Assembly: GCF_002775205.1 (NCBI RefSeq)
Contig: NC_036454.1
Location: 27,078,283 to 27,142,282, forward strand
DNA: 64,000 nucleotides
Direction of reading: 5' to 3'
DNA from: Xiphophorus maculatus
Lineage: Eukaryota > Chordata > Actinopteri > Cyprinodontiformes > Poeciliidae
Numbering within the stretch: position 1 is the first letter of the stretch; each line of letters opens with the position of its first letter. The notes under the pieces are model-generated. The model was not told the origin of the DNA and made no database searches. It saw only the letters and a program-made list of their open reading frames with translations. Position numbers and translations under genes: made by a program. Below are positions 10,693-22,662 of the stretch, in pieces.

Positions 10693-12884
10693 TTAGTCAT
10701 GGCCCTCATAGCCATCTGGAAGAGCATTCACATGAGAGTTGTGGAAGAGGGTTTTGTTGCCATCTCCCCAGGGGAAACGCTATTTTGGAGGGAAAAAAAA
10801 CAACATCAGAACAAAAATAAAACAGCAAAATGAGACAAATCTGTAAAACTGTTAAAAAATGACGTCTGACCTTGGTGCGAATGCGAAGGTGGGTGTATGG
10901 GACAAACTCTGGTGGTGCGTCATGGCTGTGCTCCTTCTCTTTCAAGAAGGTGTTCAGCATGCACACTGCGACACCAGGCAGTGCAACCACAAAGCTGAGG
11001 ATCTTCCATGTTTTAGCTGTTGAGAAATTATTTCATAAACCAATGAAAACATGTGCGCTCACAGAACTGAGGAAAAAAAAAAAAAAAAGGCAGGAAGCAG
11101 TCATTGCCATTTTTACACCATTTCATATTTTCATTCTCTACAAACAAACTTAAACTCTAGCGTATCACTTTACGTCTCCTGGTAGTTCAGAGTTTTCTGA
11201 AGACTTCATATTTGGTTCTTCTACCAAATCACCAAAACCATAAAATACTGCAGAGGAAACTAATCATTTTATTCACCGGATTTTGTACCGTTCCACACGT
11301 TCCTCGTAAACAAACCATGTAGATATTTTGGTTATTTAAAGATAATAAAAAGCTACTATGGCACAAATTCTGTTTTCACGTCTACATTTTTTAACTCTTT
11401 TACTGAATATCAGTGAAAATTCTGACTCATGGTTTCATCAGCAAGTCATATTTTGATTTGCAGTCGGTGGAGATTTTCTTCACCAACCTGAGTTATTCTA
11501 GCTGACTCGATGGCCACCTCACAGCAGGAGGAGCTGTTGGAGCCATTACTCCTCGCCGACGCTCCAGGACACAGACTACGTGTCGTTAAGACATTTTCGT
11601 AGCCATATTTTCTCCATGCCGTGCCATTTTTCTCCATGTTGGATTTGTTAGCAATATTCAGGTTAGCAGCTACAATGGAGGAACTTGCAGGCTTAGGCGC
11701 ACAATTTAGGTCAGACGGTGTTGAAGGAAATATGTGGAACCGGAAAGGTTTTCAAAGCATCCGCTGTTTAATTAAAGCTGCACCAAAAACAGGAGTCCAT
11801 CGAATGCCAACGACTACGCCGACACTTTTTAGGACTAAGTAGAACAGAATTATCCCAAATGAACAAAGTGGATTCAGTTTTAACAAACCTGTCGTGGAAT
11901 GATTTTTTTTTTTTTTTTGGTGCCGTTTCTGCTGCAGTAATTTTACCCAGACGTTCATGCAGACTGCCCTTGAATTATGAAACGTTCAAATTGGAGAAAA
12001 TCTGTTGGTGCATGTGTGTTGAGAGCATACAGCATAGAAATATCAGCTGGCAGCGAGTGAGTATGCATCTATTTTTAGTATGTGTGTATGTGCATCTATA
12101 TACACGCATCAGAAACGGCACTGTGATTCAGACCAAGGTTTTCTCACAGGTCACCTTTCCACACAACAATTTACTCCAATGCACATATTTGTGATTTATT
12201 AGACTATTGGCTTTCAACAGTGGACCTCAGAACTCACTGTTCTTCACATTTTAGACAAGTCTCTGCTCCAGCACACCTGAATCAACCTGGATCTACCTGC
12301 TCAGGTTGTTAATCAGCCATTTATTGAAGTCAGGTGTGTGGAGGAAGTAAAACATGTCGAACTGAGGATTCAGATTGAAAACCTTCGCGTTAGAGGAATC
12401 GAATCGTCACTAAATTCAAATTTCTTTTATGTCAACACTTTATAGCTTGCTTATCACAACAGTTTTTATTTCACCAATGATACGACTCTGATATTGGCTT
12501 ATAGCTCAAGCATTTCTATTTTGCCGCTTCCACCCTGACGCCCGAATGTAATACAAGCTAAAAACCTAGACGACCAACTTTAAAGTGTAATTACCAACAT
12601 TTTTGTTTTAGAGTAAAAACTATAATTTTCGAGACGCCCCGGAGAGCTCGAGGCTGTGGCAGGGTTGCTAAAGAAGCTAACGCTACGCTAGCTCAGCAAG
12701 GTCACACTCCAGCCGCAACCCGCCGCTGTGAAGCTCTGCTAGGCCGCGTCCGCTCACCGAGACCCGGCAAACACTCATAATTACCCGAGTCCTCGGCATG
12801 TCCAGCGGCCGCAGCGAGCTGGCGCCGGGTTTGAGTCAAAGAAGACCTCAACAACATCCGAGAGAAACGTCCCAAGGCCGCCAT
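10693..12884 (-). CDS. cox6a1: Cytochrome c oxidase subunit 6A, mitochondrial
   Basis: COX6A is a nuclear-encoded accessory subunit of respiratory complex IV in the inner mitochondrial membrane. Three exons on the minus strand: 12884-12785, 11016-10871, 10779-10693, closing to 110 aa, the usual size. Exon 1 encodes a basic, Arg-rich mitochondrial presequence ([15 protein letters not shown]). Exon 2 holds the single membrane helix ([18 protein letters not shown]) and the conserved [15 protein letters not shown]. Exon 3 ends with the signature [23 protein letters not shown]1-type AAGATGGCGGCC spans the start codon, typical of housekeeping mitochondrial genes. A downstream TTTATT (minus AATAAA) lies near 10493. 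The liver/ubiquitous form (cox6a1) is preferred because of the MSI1/PLA2G1B synteny; the muscle form cannot be excluded from sequence alone. Confidence 0.95.
12235..12355. repeat. Short palindromic interspersed repeat
   Basis: The segment starts ctccagcacacctgaatcaa and ends near gaagtcaggtgtgtgga, an imperfect inverted pair. It resembles a common fish MITE family and lies in intron 1 of cox6a1. Confidence 0.45.
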
Positions 12885-13769
12885 CTTGCTTTCTGAAAAA
12901 CCGGTGACCGGAAACAGTCATTTCGTACGGATGGAGTCACGTGGGACTTTTCAAGAGCTCTACTACGCCACCAACGCAAAAGCAGGGTGATCTTCTATCC
13001 TGTTAGAATATAGCGCACAAAAAACCTGCTTTTGCAATTCAGTTAATTTCTACAGCGTTGCAATACTGCAGAGGAAGTCCAGACCTCAGCTTCAATTAAA
13101 AAGTTAACAAAATACCATAAATAAATGTTGAAAAGAATGAGTTGGAGCAATTTCACAAATCTGGCCAACATCCCTCCATGAAGTGAATACTAGTACACTT
13201 CCCTGACAAAGTACATGCCTCGGTTTAATGCTGTAAAACCTGATTTCTGTGTACTACTTGATCATGGAGGGAAAAAAATAATTGTTTATTGACAAATTAT
13301 TGTTATTGACTTCTTTTATTCACATAAAGTAATAAATAAATGATTGTTACCCTGACTGTGAGAAATAGTTTGTCACTGTAAACAGATTGGACGCCGTTAT
13401 AAGTGCAGCCACCATTCTGCACTTCTAAGTCCACAACTTTAGGTTGTGGACTTAGAAAGAAAGGAATTTCACAAAGAAATGGCCGCTCTAAAGGCTGAAC
13501 CACCTGGATGGGTTTTTCAAAAGTAGTCCAGGGTCCTTGGTGAACCCATCCTACAGCTTCTGTGTGTTGACTCCAGGACAACATGAGGGTTAAAACTCCA
13601 GAGCAGTATTTACTTACCTGTTAATAGCTAACATGCTTGGCCTCATAAAGAACAAAAATATTGGGTTGATCTCTTATCTGATTCTGCACTCACAGTTTGT
13701 CTGTGGACTGAATACTGATTGCATCCAAGGCAAAAAAATAAAAAATAAAAATTTTGTTCTCCTTTAGTA

Positions 13770-15209
13770 ATGGAATCTCAGTATCAACCGTTTAGCGCAA
13801 CGGACAGCAGCTTGGATGAAGCAGATCGCAATATCAGCCAACGAACAGGTAAAACTTCCATGTCGTCTGAATTTCTTTCTCAGTTACTTCAGACATCGAG
13901 AAATCAGAGTGTGAAATTTGTGCGTGTGTTTTCAGGAATGAAGAGAATATTGACGTACATCCTCTACAGCGGGCCGCTGCTGCTGCTTTTGATTCTGCTC
14001 TTGGTCTTAGGGGTCATATGTAGGACTTTAAGCACATCATAAGAAGGTGGATGAGTAATGTTACTACAAATGACACATTTATATTATTTTACAGTCTCTC
14101 AGGTGAAGAAAGAAATTACTGATGTCAAACTACAACTCAAGATCATCAACAATAGAGGACCAACGTCCTTATGTACTTCAGGTAAAAAAACAAATAATAA
14201 AACATTGAAAAAGGAAAAAGAGCTCTGATTTCTCAGCATAAACATGCAGCCAAATTTGGTCTCTTAAAACAACTTCTGCATTTTTGTGGTTTCTCAAACT
14301 TAAGGTCCAACCGAAGCAAAACAAGTCCCGGTGGAGAGAATTGCTCCAGTTAGAGGTAAAACTAAAGTGTCTTTGTGCAAACAAAAACTTTGTTTTTGAT
14401 TCATTTTGACTGTATGATCCTTATCAATAAGGAACTTGCAAGGAGGGCTGGGCGAGTTTCCAGGGGAGCTGCTACCTGCTTTCCACCACCACCACCGTCT
14501 GGCAACGAGCCGAAGATCAGTGTAGATCATCTGGAGGACACCTGCTAGTTCTTAACAATGTGGAGGAACTGGTGAGGTCCAACTTGGCTCCATAAAACTG
14601 CAAGCACACATAATGAAATACATAAATACTCAGCTTTATACCCCATTGATATAGTTTACATATCCGTATGTCAAATCTGCAAACCTTAGAGTAGTTTAAT
14701 GGGATTTGTGTTCCTGATCAACACAAACTAGTGCATTAATTGGAAGTGGATGGAATCAGGTACATGTTTTCCCCCACAACTTTGCTCAGAAGATATCAGA
14801 AAAGTGTGATCAACCTACATTAGATCATGCCTGAAGATACTGAACATGCTCTTATTTTTTATTTCAGGACTACATTTCAGGCATTGTTGACATCAAGTAT
14901 TCCTACTGGATCGGACTGGTGGAGCGACAGCAAGAGGGCCACTGGAGCTGGGTGGACGGAACCGACTTTGACTCGACCCCAACGTGAGTCGAGAGTGAAG
15001 CCTCAAGATGGAGAAATAAAAACTGAAATAATTCTTCGTGCTGTTTGGTGTTTAGATTCTGGGACCAGGGTCAACCTGACAACTGGGACTTCAGGGTGAA
15101 CGGAGAGGACTGTGGGCAGCTGCATGCCTCTGTGAACCGCAAACGCAAGCTGTGGAATGATGCAGACTGTAGCCTGGGCTACAGGTACATCTGTGAAGCC
15201 AAGGCATGA
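13770..15209 (+). CDS. Type II membrane C-type lectin, galactose-type QPD motif
   Basis: Seven coding exons: 13770-13848, 13936-14019, 14095-14181, 14305-14355, 14432-14571, 14868-14983, 15056-15209, closing to 236 aa. The short cytoplasmic tail carries YQPF (Tyr5), a YxxPhi-type endocytic motif. A Leu-rich membrane anchor follows (about residues 35-52), then a short stalk. The lectin domain starts at CKEGWASFQGSCY and keeps WIGL, QPD (galactose-type in place of mannose-type EPN) and WNDADC (calcium/sugar ligands), ending CEA. Expected role: calcium-dependent sugar binding at the cell surface, as in CD209, CLEC4, CLEC10 or asialoglycoprotein-receptor-like proteins; the exact orthologue is unclear. 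An acceptor (ctcctttag) directly before the ATG suggests a 5' non-coding exon. AATAAA lies at 15351. Confidence 0.9.
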
Positions 15210-15387
15210 GACACAGCTGGGAGTTATACATAGCTCAAGCTTTGTTGATATACCCAGACTGGTGAGGGGGAGAGGATGGATAAAAGTAAAACTATTTGGC
15301 CTATTAAAACATCTGTTAACCGGTGGTTGCCATGGTTTTCTCTTCCTCACAATAAAAGTTCATTTTAAAGCAAAAGTATTCTTCTCT

Positions 15388-15530
15388 CCTTGAACCTTCC
15401 AACATTTTGTCATGCCACATTCACAACTTTAATGTCATTTATTGGGATTTTATGTCAATGTCCAACTGAAAGTAGTAAATAAAATTGTTAGAAGAATGGA
15501 AAATGAATCATGGTTTTCAAAACTTTTTAT
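15388..15530. mobile_element. Tc1-like terminal fragment
   Basis: The segment carries the fish Tc1 end signature (cattttgtcatgccacattc followed by attgggattttatgtca). It lies just past the lectin polyadenylation signal and has no coding capacity. Confidence 0.55.
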
Positions 15531-16579
15531 ATATAAAAAAAAAAAATACAAGAAAACAAAACTAAATTTGAAAAACAAGGGTTTGTGTCCAGGCTAGCCT
15601 ACTCTGATGTTTTTAAAGCTAAGGCTGGTTCTGACACAATGTCCCAAGACTTTAGTAGCTTCGATTAGAAGGGTGAGCCGCTGAATATATTTGTTTCCAT
15701 CGGAGAACACAAAGCCATAATTTCCAGAGTTTCTAAATTATGGGGATTTGTTGGAAACAAAGAGAGAAAACAAATTAAAATGCTCACGATTGTCCACTAG
15801 ATGGCAGCAGTAACTACCGTCCTTTAGACAAAACTACTGCTAATTCAACTTTTACAACAAATTTGCTACATAAATTTAATTATCAGTAGATAACAAATAA
15901 TAATAAACAAGTGTACAGATAATGTATTAATAAAGATTTTTTAAAAACAACAACAACAACAACTGTGAATTTAGTAAACATCCTGGCCTACCAAAAGAAA
16001 TTCTAATACATTTCTTTGGAGACGTTAATGAGCTTAAATCTGCCTCTCCAAAAAGAATTTTGGAATCATAAAGATGTTAATTATTTGAATTTTAATAAAG
16101 TCTACTGCATTTTAAAGCAATGTTTCTGAGATAATCAAACCATATTATGTTTCCAACTCTGGATTAGCTGAGACAGGAGCAAACATCACATGCTCGGCCT
16201 CTGCCTTAGTACAGACACTAACCCGTCCACTCAGCACAGAAATAAAGCAAATGCACTTTTCTACATAGGTAAAATAACAATGGCAAGTTTTAAATTTAAT
16301 TTAATTTAATTTCCACTAAAGAATTATACCAAAGTAGCAGTATTAGCTTTTTAGTTCTATTTTTCTTGTTGATAGATTGGTAACTGTGTTTTTTTTTGCT
16401 TTTCTATGGGGTGGAGGGTTACATAATTTTCCTCAAAAATAAACATCCCTGGCAGAAAATATAGCCTTACTCTTGTGGCAAAAGTTTCATATTCTTTGTT
16501 ATTATTATTTTAAAACCTAACCATAGAAATAAGAAGCAGTTCTGTAGTAGTTTTTTTTTTCTTAATTATGTAGCATTTG
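15531..16579. other. Intergenic AT-rich DNA, no gene seen
   Basis: There is no coding frame. The stretch holds a (CAA)n tract near 15949-15962 and scattered homopolymers. It separates the lectin gene from the tandem PLA2 genes. Confidence 0.5.
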
Positions 16580-16970
16580 GGGCCCTAAAGGAGCTTTAAT
16601 CATCTGGACTGAGGCCAAAAATGGCTCCTTTTGCATGAAAAGGTTGCAGAAACCTTCCTTAGATCAAAATAGACTTGTGTGGTAGAACGGCCCTGTTTAA
16701 ATCCAAACCTAAATCTCACTGAGAATCTTTGACAAGACTTGGATGCTCACCAACCAATGCGACTGAACAACATCGGCCAAAACAAGTCAGTTTCTAGATT
16801 TGCAAAGCTGGTAGAGACATAGACCAGATCCACCAAAGATTCACAGCTGTAATCGCAACAAAAAGTGGAAGTATGAAGTATTGCATCTGAAATTTACACA
16901 TTTTTAGTTGTAAAAAAAATGTCATATCGAAACACAGATATAAATCAACACATGCTTACATATCTGACAC
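16580..16970 (+). mobile_element. Tc1/mariner transposase relic
   Basis: A decayed 3' part of a fish Tc1 transposase gene: aaatccaaacctaaatctca matches the SPDLNPIE catalytic region, and gcaaagctggtagagacata matches the AKLVET region. It is broken by stops and changes, so inactive. Confidence 0.7.
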
Positions 16971-17027
16971 AGGTTTACACCTGTGTCAGATATTAACGTT
17001 TTGCGTATTTATAGAAAGTAATCTAAT

Positions 17028-17155
17028 TTGGAGGAAGTTCAGCGCAAAGCTGTGGGAATTCTAGCAAATGTCACATATTTATACAGCTGAGTTTGGTCAA
17101 ACTTTTATTGATAAAGGTTTCAAAAATACAAACCGGAGAGATTAAAGGCAGATCT
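17028..17155 (+). repeat. Upstream block shared with the second PLA2 gene
   Basis: The segment ggaagttcagcgcaaagctg through tatttatacagctg is clearly similar to 20946-21075. It lies about 1.1 kb before the first PLA2 start codon; its partner lies about 1.7 kb before the second. This suggests the tandem duplication included upstream DNA. A dispersed repeat present twice by chance is the alternative. Confidence 0.55.
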
Positions 17156-17930
17156 GGGGATGGTTTCCTGGCTACTGCTGCTGATGCTGGATCGGGACAA
17201 TAAGTCGATTCACCTGAAAGTTATGTTCACAACTACTCTTTAAATCCTTCAACTTTTGCATCCAAACATTTCATTTGAGTATTTTTTGTAAAAAAGTAAA
17301 AAAAAGCTAAATACACATAGTTTAAAGATCTATAAATGTTTTAGATGATCGATAATAATTGACAACAGACTAGAAGAAGGTGGATTGTGACTATACGGAG
17401 TTATTAGAAATGGATGTTTGTAAACGTGAAATTCTGCCACTTGATCAAGCAATAATGAACTAATATGAATGCAAGCAGCAACATTGTGTGGGATAATGGT
17501 GGTGATGAACCAGGGAAGAGGAGAAAACATACATGAATTGATTTCACATAGAAAAATGCCTTTTATAGATTATTTGTTACATACTGACTGACGTTTCCAG
17601 GCCTTTATTTTTATCAATAATGACGTACAGCTAACAAAAACACAAAATGAACAATTAGAACATTCCACCAGACAGATGAGAAAGACATCTGTAACACAGA
17701 AATGTTTTTTAATAAATAAAAAGTAGGTTTAATACCTGCTTTATTTGAATCTTTTAATCAAATTTAATATGACTGCACTACAGGACAAGCCAGGAAATAG
17801 AGAGGTGTTTTTTCTTGGGGGGTTTTTTGTGATTAGTTTGTTCCCACCTATGATCTCTGTCTGCAGGAGAGGTCTGATGCAGTCAGGTTTGTTTCCCAGC
17901 AGAACCAATCGCAGTGCTTGAGGGACTTGA
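17156..17930. other. 5' flank of the first PLA2 gene, no gene seen
   Basis: AT-rich non-coding flank. No transposon ends or open frame with coding character were seen. Regulatory content further from the start codon cannot be judged by eye. Confidence 0.4.
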
Positions 17931-17989
17931 TTAGATCAATGCGATTGATCCCACACACACAGAAGTCACGCATTAAGATTGTCTGGACC

Positions 17990-18120
17990 AATCAAGACAA
18001 ACCCTGGACAGTGAATACCTCCCATCCCCCCGCTGTGCTTCTTATCTGAAATTTGCTCAGGCCCCGCCATCCTTTAAGAGGACGCCGCCACAGACTCCAG
18101 CCTTCGTCAGATCCGCAGCC
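17990..18120 (+). promoter_or_regulatory. Proximal promoter and 5' UTR of the first PLA2 gene
   Basis: This stretch aligns with the segment before the second PLA2 gene (22550-22662). The shared order is CTGG, a CAA-CAAGA block, ACCTCCCA, CTTATCTGA, then a Ser/Leu-poor CT-rich leader. The conserved CTTATCTGA includes a GATA-type core (TTATCT). No good TATA box is seen. Pancreas-type E-box plus TC-box logic is possible but not proven. Confidence 0.45.
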
Positions 18121-20453
18121 ATGATTGTGAAGGCTCTTCTGCTGCTTCTCGCCGGTAAGCCTCTAAAAGCTCTCAACGCTTGACGCTCTGTTCCCTGTGT
18201 TGATTCGTGCCACCTCACATGTCTCTCCCAGCATGCGTGGTCAGTGGGGGACACGTCCCCAACGCCGTCTGGCATTTTGGGGAGATGATCAGTTGTGCCC
18301 AGCCGGGTGTCAATCCTCTGGATTACAACGAATACGGCTGCTACTGCGGCTTGGGGGGCTCTGGGACTCCTGTGGATGATGTGGACAGGTGAGATGCAAT
18401 CCAAATTTTAGTTTTTTAATCATTTTCTCACCTATGACCTCTCGTCCACTGCATGTTTAGGTGCTGCCAAGTCCATGACAGCTGCTATAGCAACAGCATG
18501 AAGATTCCCGAATGCGAGGGTATTCTAGACCTTCCCTATGTTATCAGTTATAATTTCAGCTGCTCAAACAAACAGGTGACTTGCTCAGGTAAGGCTATGA
18601 AACACCGATTAAATCGTCATGTTCTGTATATTGAGACTAGTATGTACATCACAGACCAAAGGTTTGGACACACCTTCTAATTCAATGGGTTTTCTTTATT
18701 TTCATGACTATTTATAAGGCAATAAATCCCACTTATTAACCTGACAGGGAACACCTATGAAGTGAAAACCATGTCAGGTGACGACCTCTTGAAGCTCATC
18801 AAGAAAATGCAGAGTGTGTGCAAAGCAGTAATCACAGCAAAAGGTTGCTACTTTGAAGAAACTAGAATATCAGGGGTATTTTCAGTTGTTTTACACTTTT
18901 TTGTTTAGTGCATATTTCCACATGTGTTATTCATAGTTTTGATGCCTTCAGTGTGAATCTACAATGTCAATAGTCATGAAAATAAAGGAAACTCATTGAA
19001 TTAAAAGGTGTGTCCAAACTTTTGGTCTGTATTGTATATCACAGATTAATGTTTAACTTACTGGGATTTTATGTGATAGACTTGTCCTAAAGTAGTTCAT
19101 AATGATGAAATGGGAACATTTTTCAAAATATTTCATAAATCAAAACTGAAACAGATTCAGCTGCAAGTGTTGTAGGGTACATCTGCTACCATTGTTCATC
19201 TACAGAAACAGACATTTTTGTCAATTTTATATATATATATATATATATCACAATCAACCTCACATCGGCTGGAGGATATCTGCAAAGATCCATTACCAAG
19301 TCTGTGGGTTTAGGTCTGGGCTTTAACTAGGCCATTCTAGCAAATTAGAATGCTGTAACCGGGCTCATACACTGGCCATTAATAACTTTTAAAACACAGA
19401 TAAAGACATGAGGATTGTTCTTAATCATTAAGTTTACAGGCAAAGTGAACCTAACACTGCTTCTGTTTTTTATATATAAAAATAGAATTTCAACAAAATA
19501 ACTGCAATTCTGGTACTTTTTATTCAGTTCTTTTATAAAATATGGCATCAAATGGCTTTATTTTTGGGGCAGGCTTCTTGTTTTTTGTTGGGGTTTTTTT
19601 TCACTTATTCTTTAAAATACAGTCACCTGCCACCGCTTTAGTAGTTTGAGGTTTTTCTTTGTTTTGAGACCTAAAAATAGATATATAATAGAAGTTAAAC
19701 GTCAAATTATTTTTCATAACTCTGTAGAATGTTACATTGTATGTATTTATAAAATATTGTAAGATTTAGCTTTTACTATGTGTCAAATAGATTTTTCTGT
19801 TTTAGACAAATTTTGCTTCGTGGCATTAAGGGTAAAAATGTCTCTTTCGACAGAAATTTGACAAACCCTGAAGTAAACATTCAGCCATTGTTGCTCTGGC
19901 TGAATGTCTAGGTTTGTTTGCCTTCTGGGAGGCGAACCTTTGCTAAAGTATCCAGTCTTCTGCAGCCTCTGACGGGTTTTCGAGGTGCAGGTGATGGTGT
20001 CCATCACACACGATGAGATGGTGTGTTCAGGGTTAGGTTTTAATTTAACTGCAGCACTTTGAATGTAAACCAAACAGCTAAACTTTTTCTCATCAGAGCA
20101 CCTGGATATTCACTGGATTTTATTTAGGGGTATTAGATTTTTTTTTTTTTTTTTGACTAAATCAATAAGCATATCCCATTTTCATTTTTGATAAATCTTT
20201 CAAATCCATGCATTTTTTTTTCCGCTTCATTATTGGTCTATCACATCAAATCCTAATAAGAACATGCATCATTAGTGTATTTTTTCTCTACCAAGCCCAG
20301 ACTCTCTCACTGGTTCATACTTTCTCTGTGTTTGCAGCGACCAATGATAAGTGCCAGGCTACGGTTTGTGAGTGTGACCGTGTGGCGGCGCACTGCTTCG
20401 CTCGATACAAATACAACCCGGACTACAAGAACCTGGACTCTAAGTTCTGTTAA
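18121..20453 (+). CDS. pla2g1b: Secreted phospholipase A2, group IB (tandem copy 1)
   Basis: A calcium-dependent secreted enzyme that hydrolyses the sn-2 ester of glycerophospholipids, the digestive pancreatic type. Four exons: 18121-18154, 18232-18388, 18461-18588, 20338-20453, closing to 144 aa. A signal peptide ([17 protein letters not shown]) and a short propeptide precede mature [11 protein letters not shown]. The calcium loop [11 protein letters not shown], catalytic His-Asp in CCQVHDSCY (with Tyr52) and the distal Asp in CECDRVAA are all present. I count 14 cysteines in the mature chain, matching seven disulfides, so it looks fully active. Introns 1 and 2 are 77 and 72 bp; intron 3 is 1.75 kb and contains transposon relics. 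AATAAA lies at 20526. Its sister copy follows at 22663 in the same orientation. Confidence 0.95.
18651..19031. mobile_element. Tc1-family MITE with long inverted ends
   Basis: The left end begins cagaccaaaggtttggacac and the right end finishes gtgtccaaacttttggtctg, with inverted similarity continuing for roughly 60 bp (the tttattttcatgactatt region). The interior retains a stop-broken scrap of transposase-like sequence. It sits in intron 3 of PLA2 copy 1. The same ends make up the palindrome at 54636-54782. Confidence 0.8.
19035..19375. mobile_element. Degraded Tc1-like relic
   Basis: Fish Tc1 terminal words are visible (actgggattttatgtgatag and gggctttaactaggccattc), with a (TA)n tract at 19230-19249. 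Similar words recur near 20225-20255 (ttggtctatcacatcaaatc), so an older element may span more of intron 3. Confidence 0.55.
19376..20330. other. Rest of PLA2 copy 1 intron 3
   Basis: AT-rich intron sequence, with a further possible Tc1 end near 20225-20255. No exon candidate with PLA2 similarity was seen; the phase of exon 3 joins directly to exon 4. Confidence 0.5.
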
Positions 20454-20945
20454 AGACTCGCAGACCTCGACGTGTTCGTCACAGCCGTCTTCCGATTCGG
20501 ATCTGTTTCTCATTAGTGATTGTGAAATAAAAGATTGTGGATTTTCTTGAAATAATAATAATTTTTTAAAAAGCTGAATAAACTGTGTCGTCTGCTCTGC
20601 TCATGTGTTGAGGTTCTGTCACTCCAGGTCTTGTCGGTACCACGTTTGTTTCAATTTACCTCAATTAAATAAGCTAACAGAATATGAAGTAAAAACAGGA
20701 GCAGGTTTCACAAAACGATTTCTCTTTTTATCTTAAGAAAACTTGCATAACTTACTTCTTAAAATTGCTCTACTTTTTAGCGTATCACATAAAATTCCAA
20801 CGAAATAGCTTGAGATGATGGGACAAAAATTTAGAAAAGGAGTATACATAAAAGAAGTACTGCATCCATTTATAGTACGCATGCAGAACAGTAAACTATC
20901 TTAACATATTGCATTTTTTGTGTTTAATTCTAAATCATTTAATGT

Positions 20946-21075
20946 AGCCAAGGAGCAGAGGAAAGCCGTGGGAACTCCCCAGATGTCATTTATTTACACA
21001 GCTGTGCTGATGGCTGAAAGATTGTTACATAAAGGAGCCTGAAAAACACAAAACTGAGAGGCTTCAGAGAAGCCA
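20946..21075 (+). repeat. Upstream block shared with the first PLA2 gene
   Basis: Partner of 17028-17155: aggaaagccgtgggaactcc through atttatttacacagctg. Its position upstream of PLA2 copy 2 supports a tandem duplication of about 4 kb or more, later lengthened by transposon insertion between here and 22663. Confidence 0.55.
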
Positions 21076-21789
21076 AAGAGAAAATGGGTTCCTATTAAGG
21101 AATATGTGGGGATAATGGAGACCCTTAACCAAGGTGCTGCAGGGATGGAAGGACAAGACAAGGACAATGTGCAACCCAGCCAAACAGGACCATGTACAAG
21201 TCTTCAGATAAGATCCACATTTATGTGGCATAAAGATATAAAGATAAACTATAACCCTATAATTTATCTACAAGATAAAAATGGATTGTAAATCAGAATC
21301 AAAACAAATAAATCCATACATTGAGTCATGTTTAAGTGGAATGAAACAGGCTGAAAAGTATGAACGTGATTACTAAAATGTACTGAACACTCGGTAGAGA
21401 AGATGTTGTTGGTGATGACAGTTCGAGTGTCGCTGAGGTGGAGAATCTAGTCGGATGCATTACTCAGGTTGGACTTTCCGCCGTTGTTCTCTCTTCAGCA
21501 TGGTGGTAGACGGCAGCAGATTCTTATCAAGGATGTCACGGCACATTTCTCCTTCAATTATTCCTTTAACAAGGCAGTACAACACACTGACAGAGGCTTT
21601 CCGAACTGTTTCAGGCCACTTCCACGCATGTGCCCAATACTTATTCCCAATTACATTCAATTTTGTACAACTAACTTAATTTTTTTTAAATCTATTTTGA
21701 TTTCTGAGTGAGTGTGAATGATTTGAGTTGTGTGAATTTCATGCCAGCAGTCCTACTACAAATACAGGTATTGAGAATGCCATTTTCTC
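21076..21789. other. Spacer between PLA2 copies, repeat-like
   Basis: There is no coding evidence. Part of it (about 21470-21670) has the look of an old interspersed repeat, but I could not place it in a family. Confidence 0.35.
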
Positions 21790-22300
21790 ATGTGTTTCTT
21801 GGAACCTTTGACTATTCTTCCATTTGTGAGGTCAAACACTGATGTTGGATGAGAAGGCCTGGTCTTGGCTCTTATTCACTTTCCATCAGGTAGACGTCAG
21901 GACTCTGTGTATGCCGGTGAAGTTCTTCCACACCAAACTCCCCAAACTGTTTCCACAAAGGTCGGAGCATGAAGTCATTCAAAGATTATTGAAGCATGCA
22001 GATTTCCTTTCACTGGGACTAAAGAAAATCAGTCACACAGTAATAATGCACGTTGTATGTTGACACAGTACAGTCAGGCAAGTGTTGTTCTCTTGGCAAC
22101 CGCTAAATCCAAACTCAATCAGAGAGACATGATCTGCCACTCCAGATAACGCGTCTCCACTGCTTTACACCAGTCTCCTTTACACCATAGCATTTGCATT
22201 GCATTTATTTTGGCAATGTAACACTTGGTTGAAACCTCTCATTTCATAAAGCTCTCTACCTGCCTCTCTTGAGCTAATCTGGAGACGACATCTTATCACG
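21790..22300 (-). mobile_element. Tc1-like relic, reverse orientation
   Basis: Recognisable fish Tc1 pieces in order: gaggtcaaacactgatgttg, caccaaactccccaaactgt, agtcaggcaagtgttgttct, and a decayed acgcgtctccactgctttac. Deletions and stops make it inactive. Its insertion lengthened the 5' flank of PLA2 copy 2 relative to copy 1. Confidence 0.7.
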
Positions 22301-22549
22301 GTATCACTCTGGAATTCTCCTTTTTCTCACTAATGTCGCTAAGTGCTTCCTTAGCACTTCCTGTGGCTAAGGAAGTACTAGAAACACCTGAACTCAGAGG
22401 TCTGGAGGGGCGATCTTCCTCGTTTCATTTGTTCATGATTGCTTTGCTTCAACTATTGGTCTCCCTTTTGCCTACCAAGAAGAGGCCTCATCCAAATAGA
22501 CTCCATCTCCTCAGGGACATTATGACCAAACACATTATGACTGACTGGT

Positions 22550-22662
22550 TCAAGCAAGAAAAATCTCGAACAATGTACACCTCCCACTTCGCTTGCGTTA
22601 GTCTTATCTGACTTCTCTCAGCTCTGCTGTGCAAACGGACTCCACGTCCTTTGACTGTAGCC
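22550..22662 (+). promoter_or_regulatory. Proximal promoter and 5' UTR of the second PLA2 gene
   Basis: Conserved with 17990-18120: a ggttcaagcaagaaaaatc block, acacctcccac and cttatctgac occur in the same order and near the same distance from the ATG. Conservation of this block despite divergence further upstream suggests shared regulation of the two copies. Confidence 0.45.

Noticed and set aside
11446-11637. 63-codon minus-strand frame inside cox6a1 intron 1
   Set aside because: It looks coding-like in places ([10 protein letters not shown]), but it lies inside an intron, has no splice support and may be repeat-derived; no family could be named.
18750-18900. Possible extra PLA2 exon in intron 3
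   Set aside because: The open stretch lies between Tc1-type inverted ends and resembles transposase remains; exon 3 joins exon 4 in phase without it.
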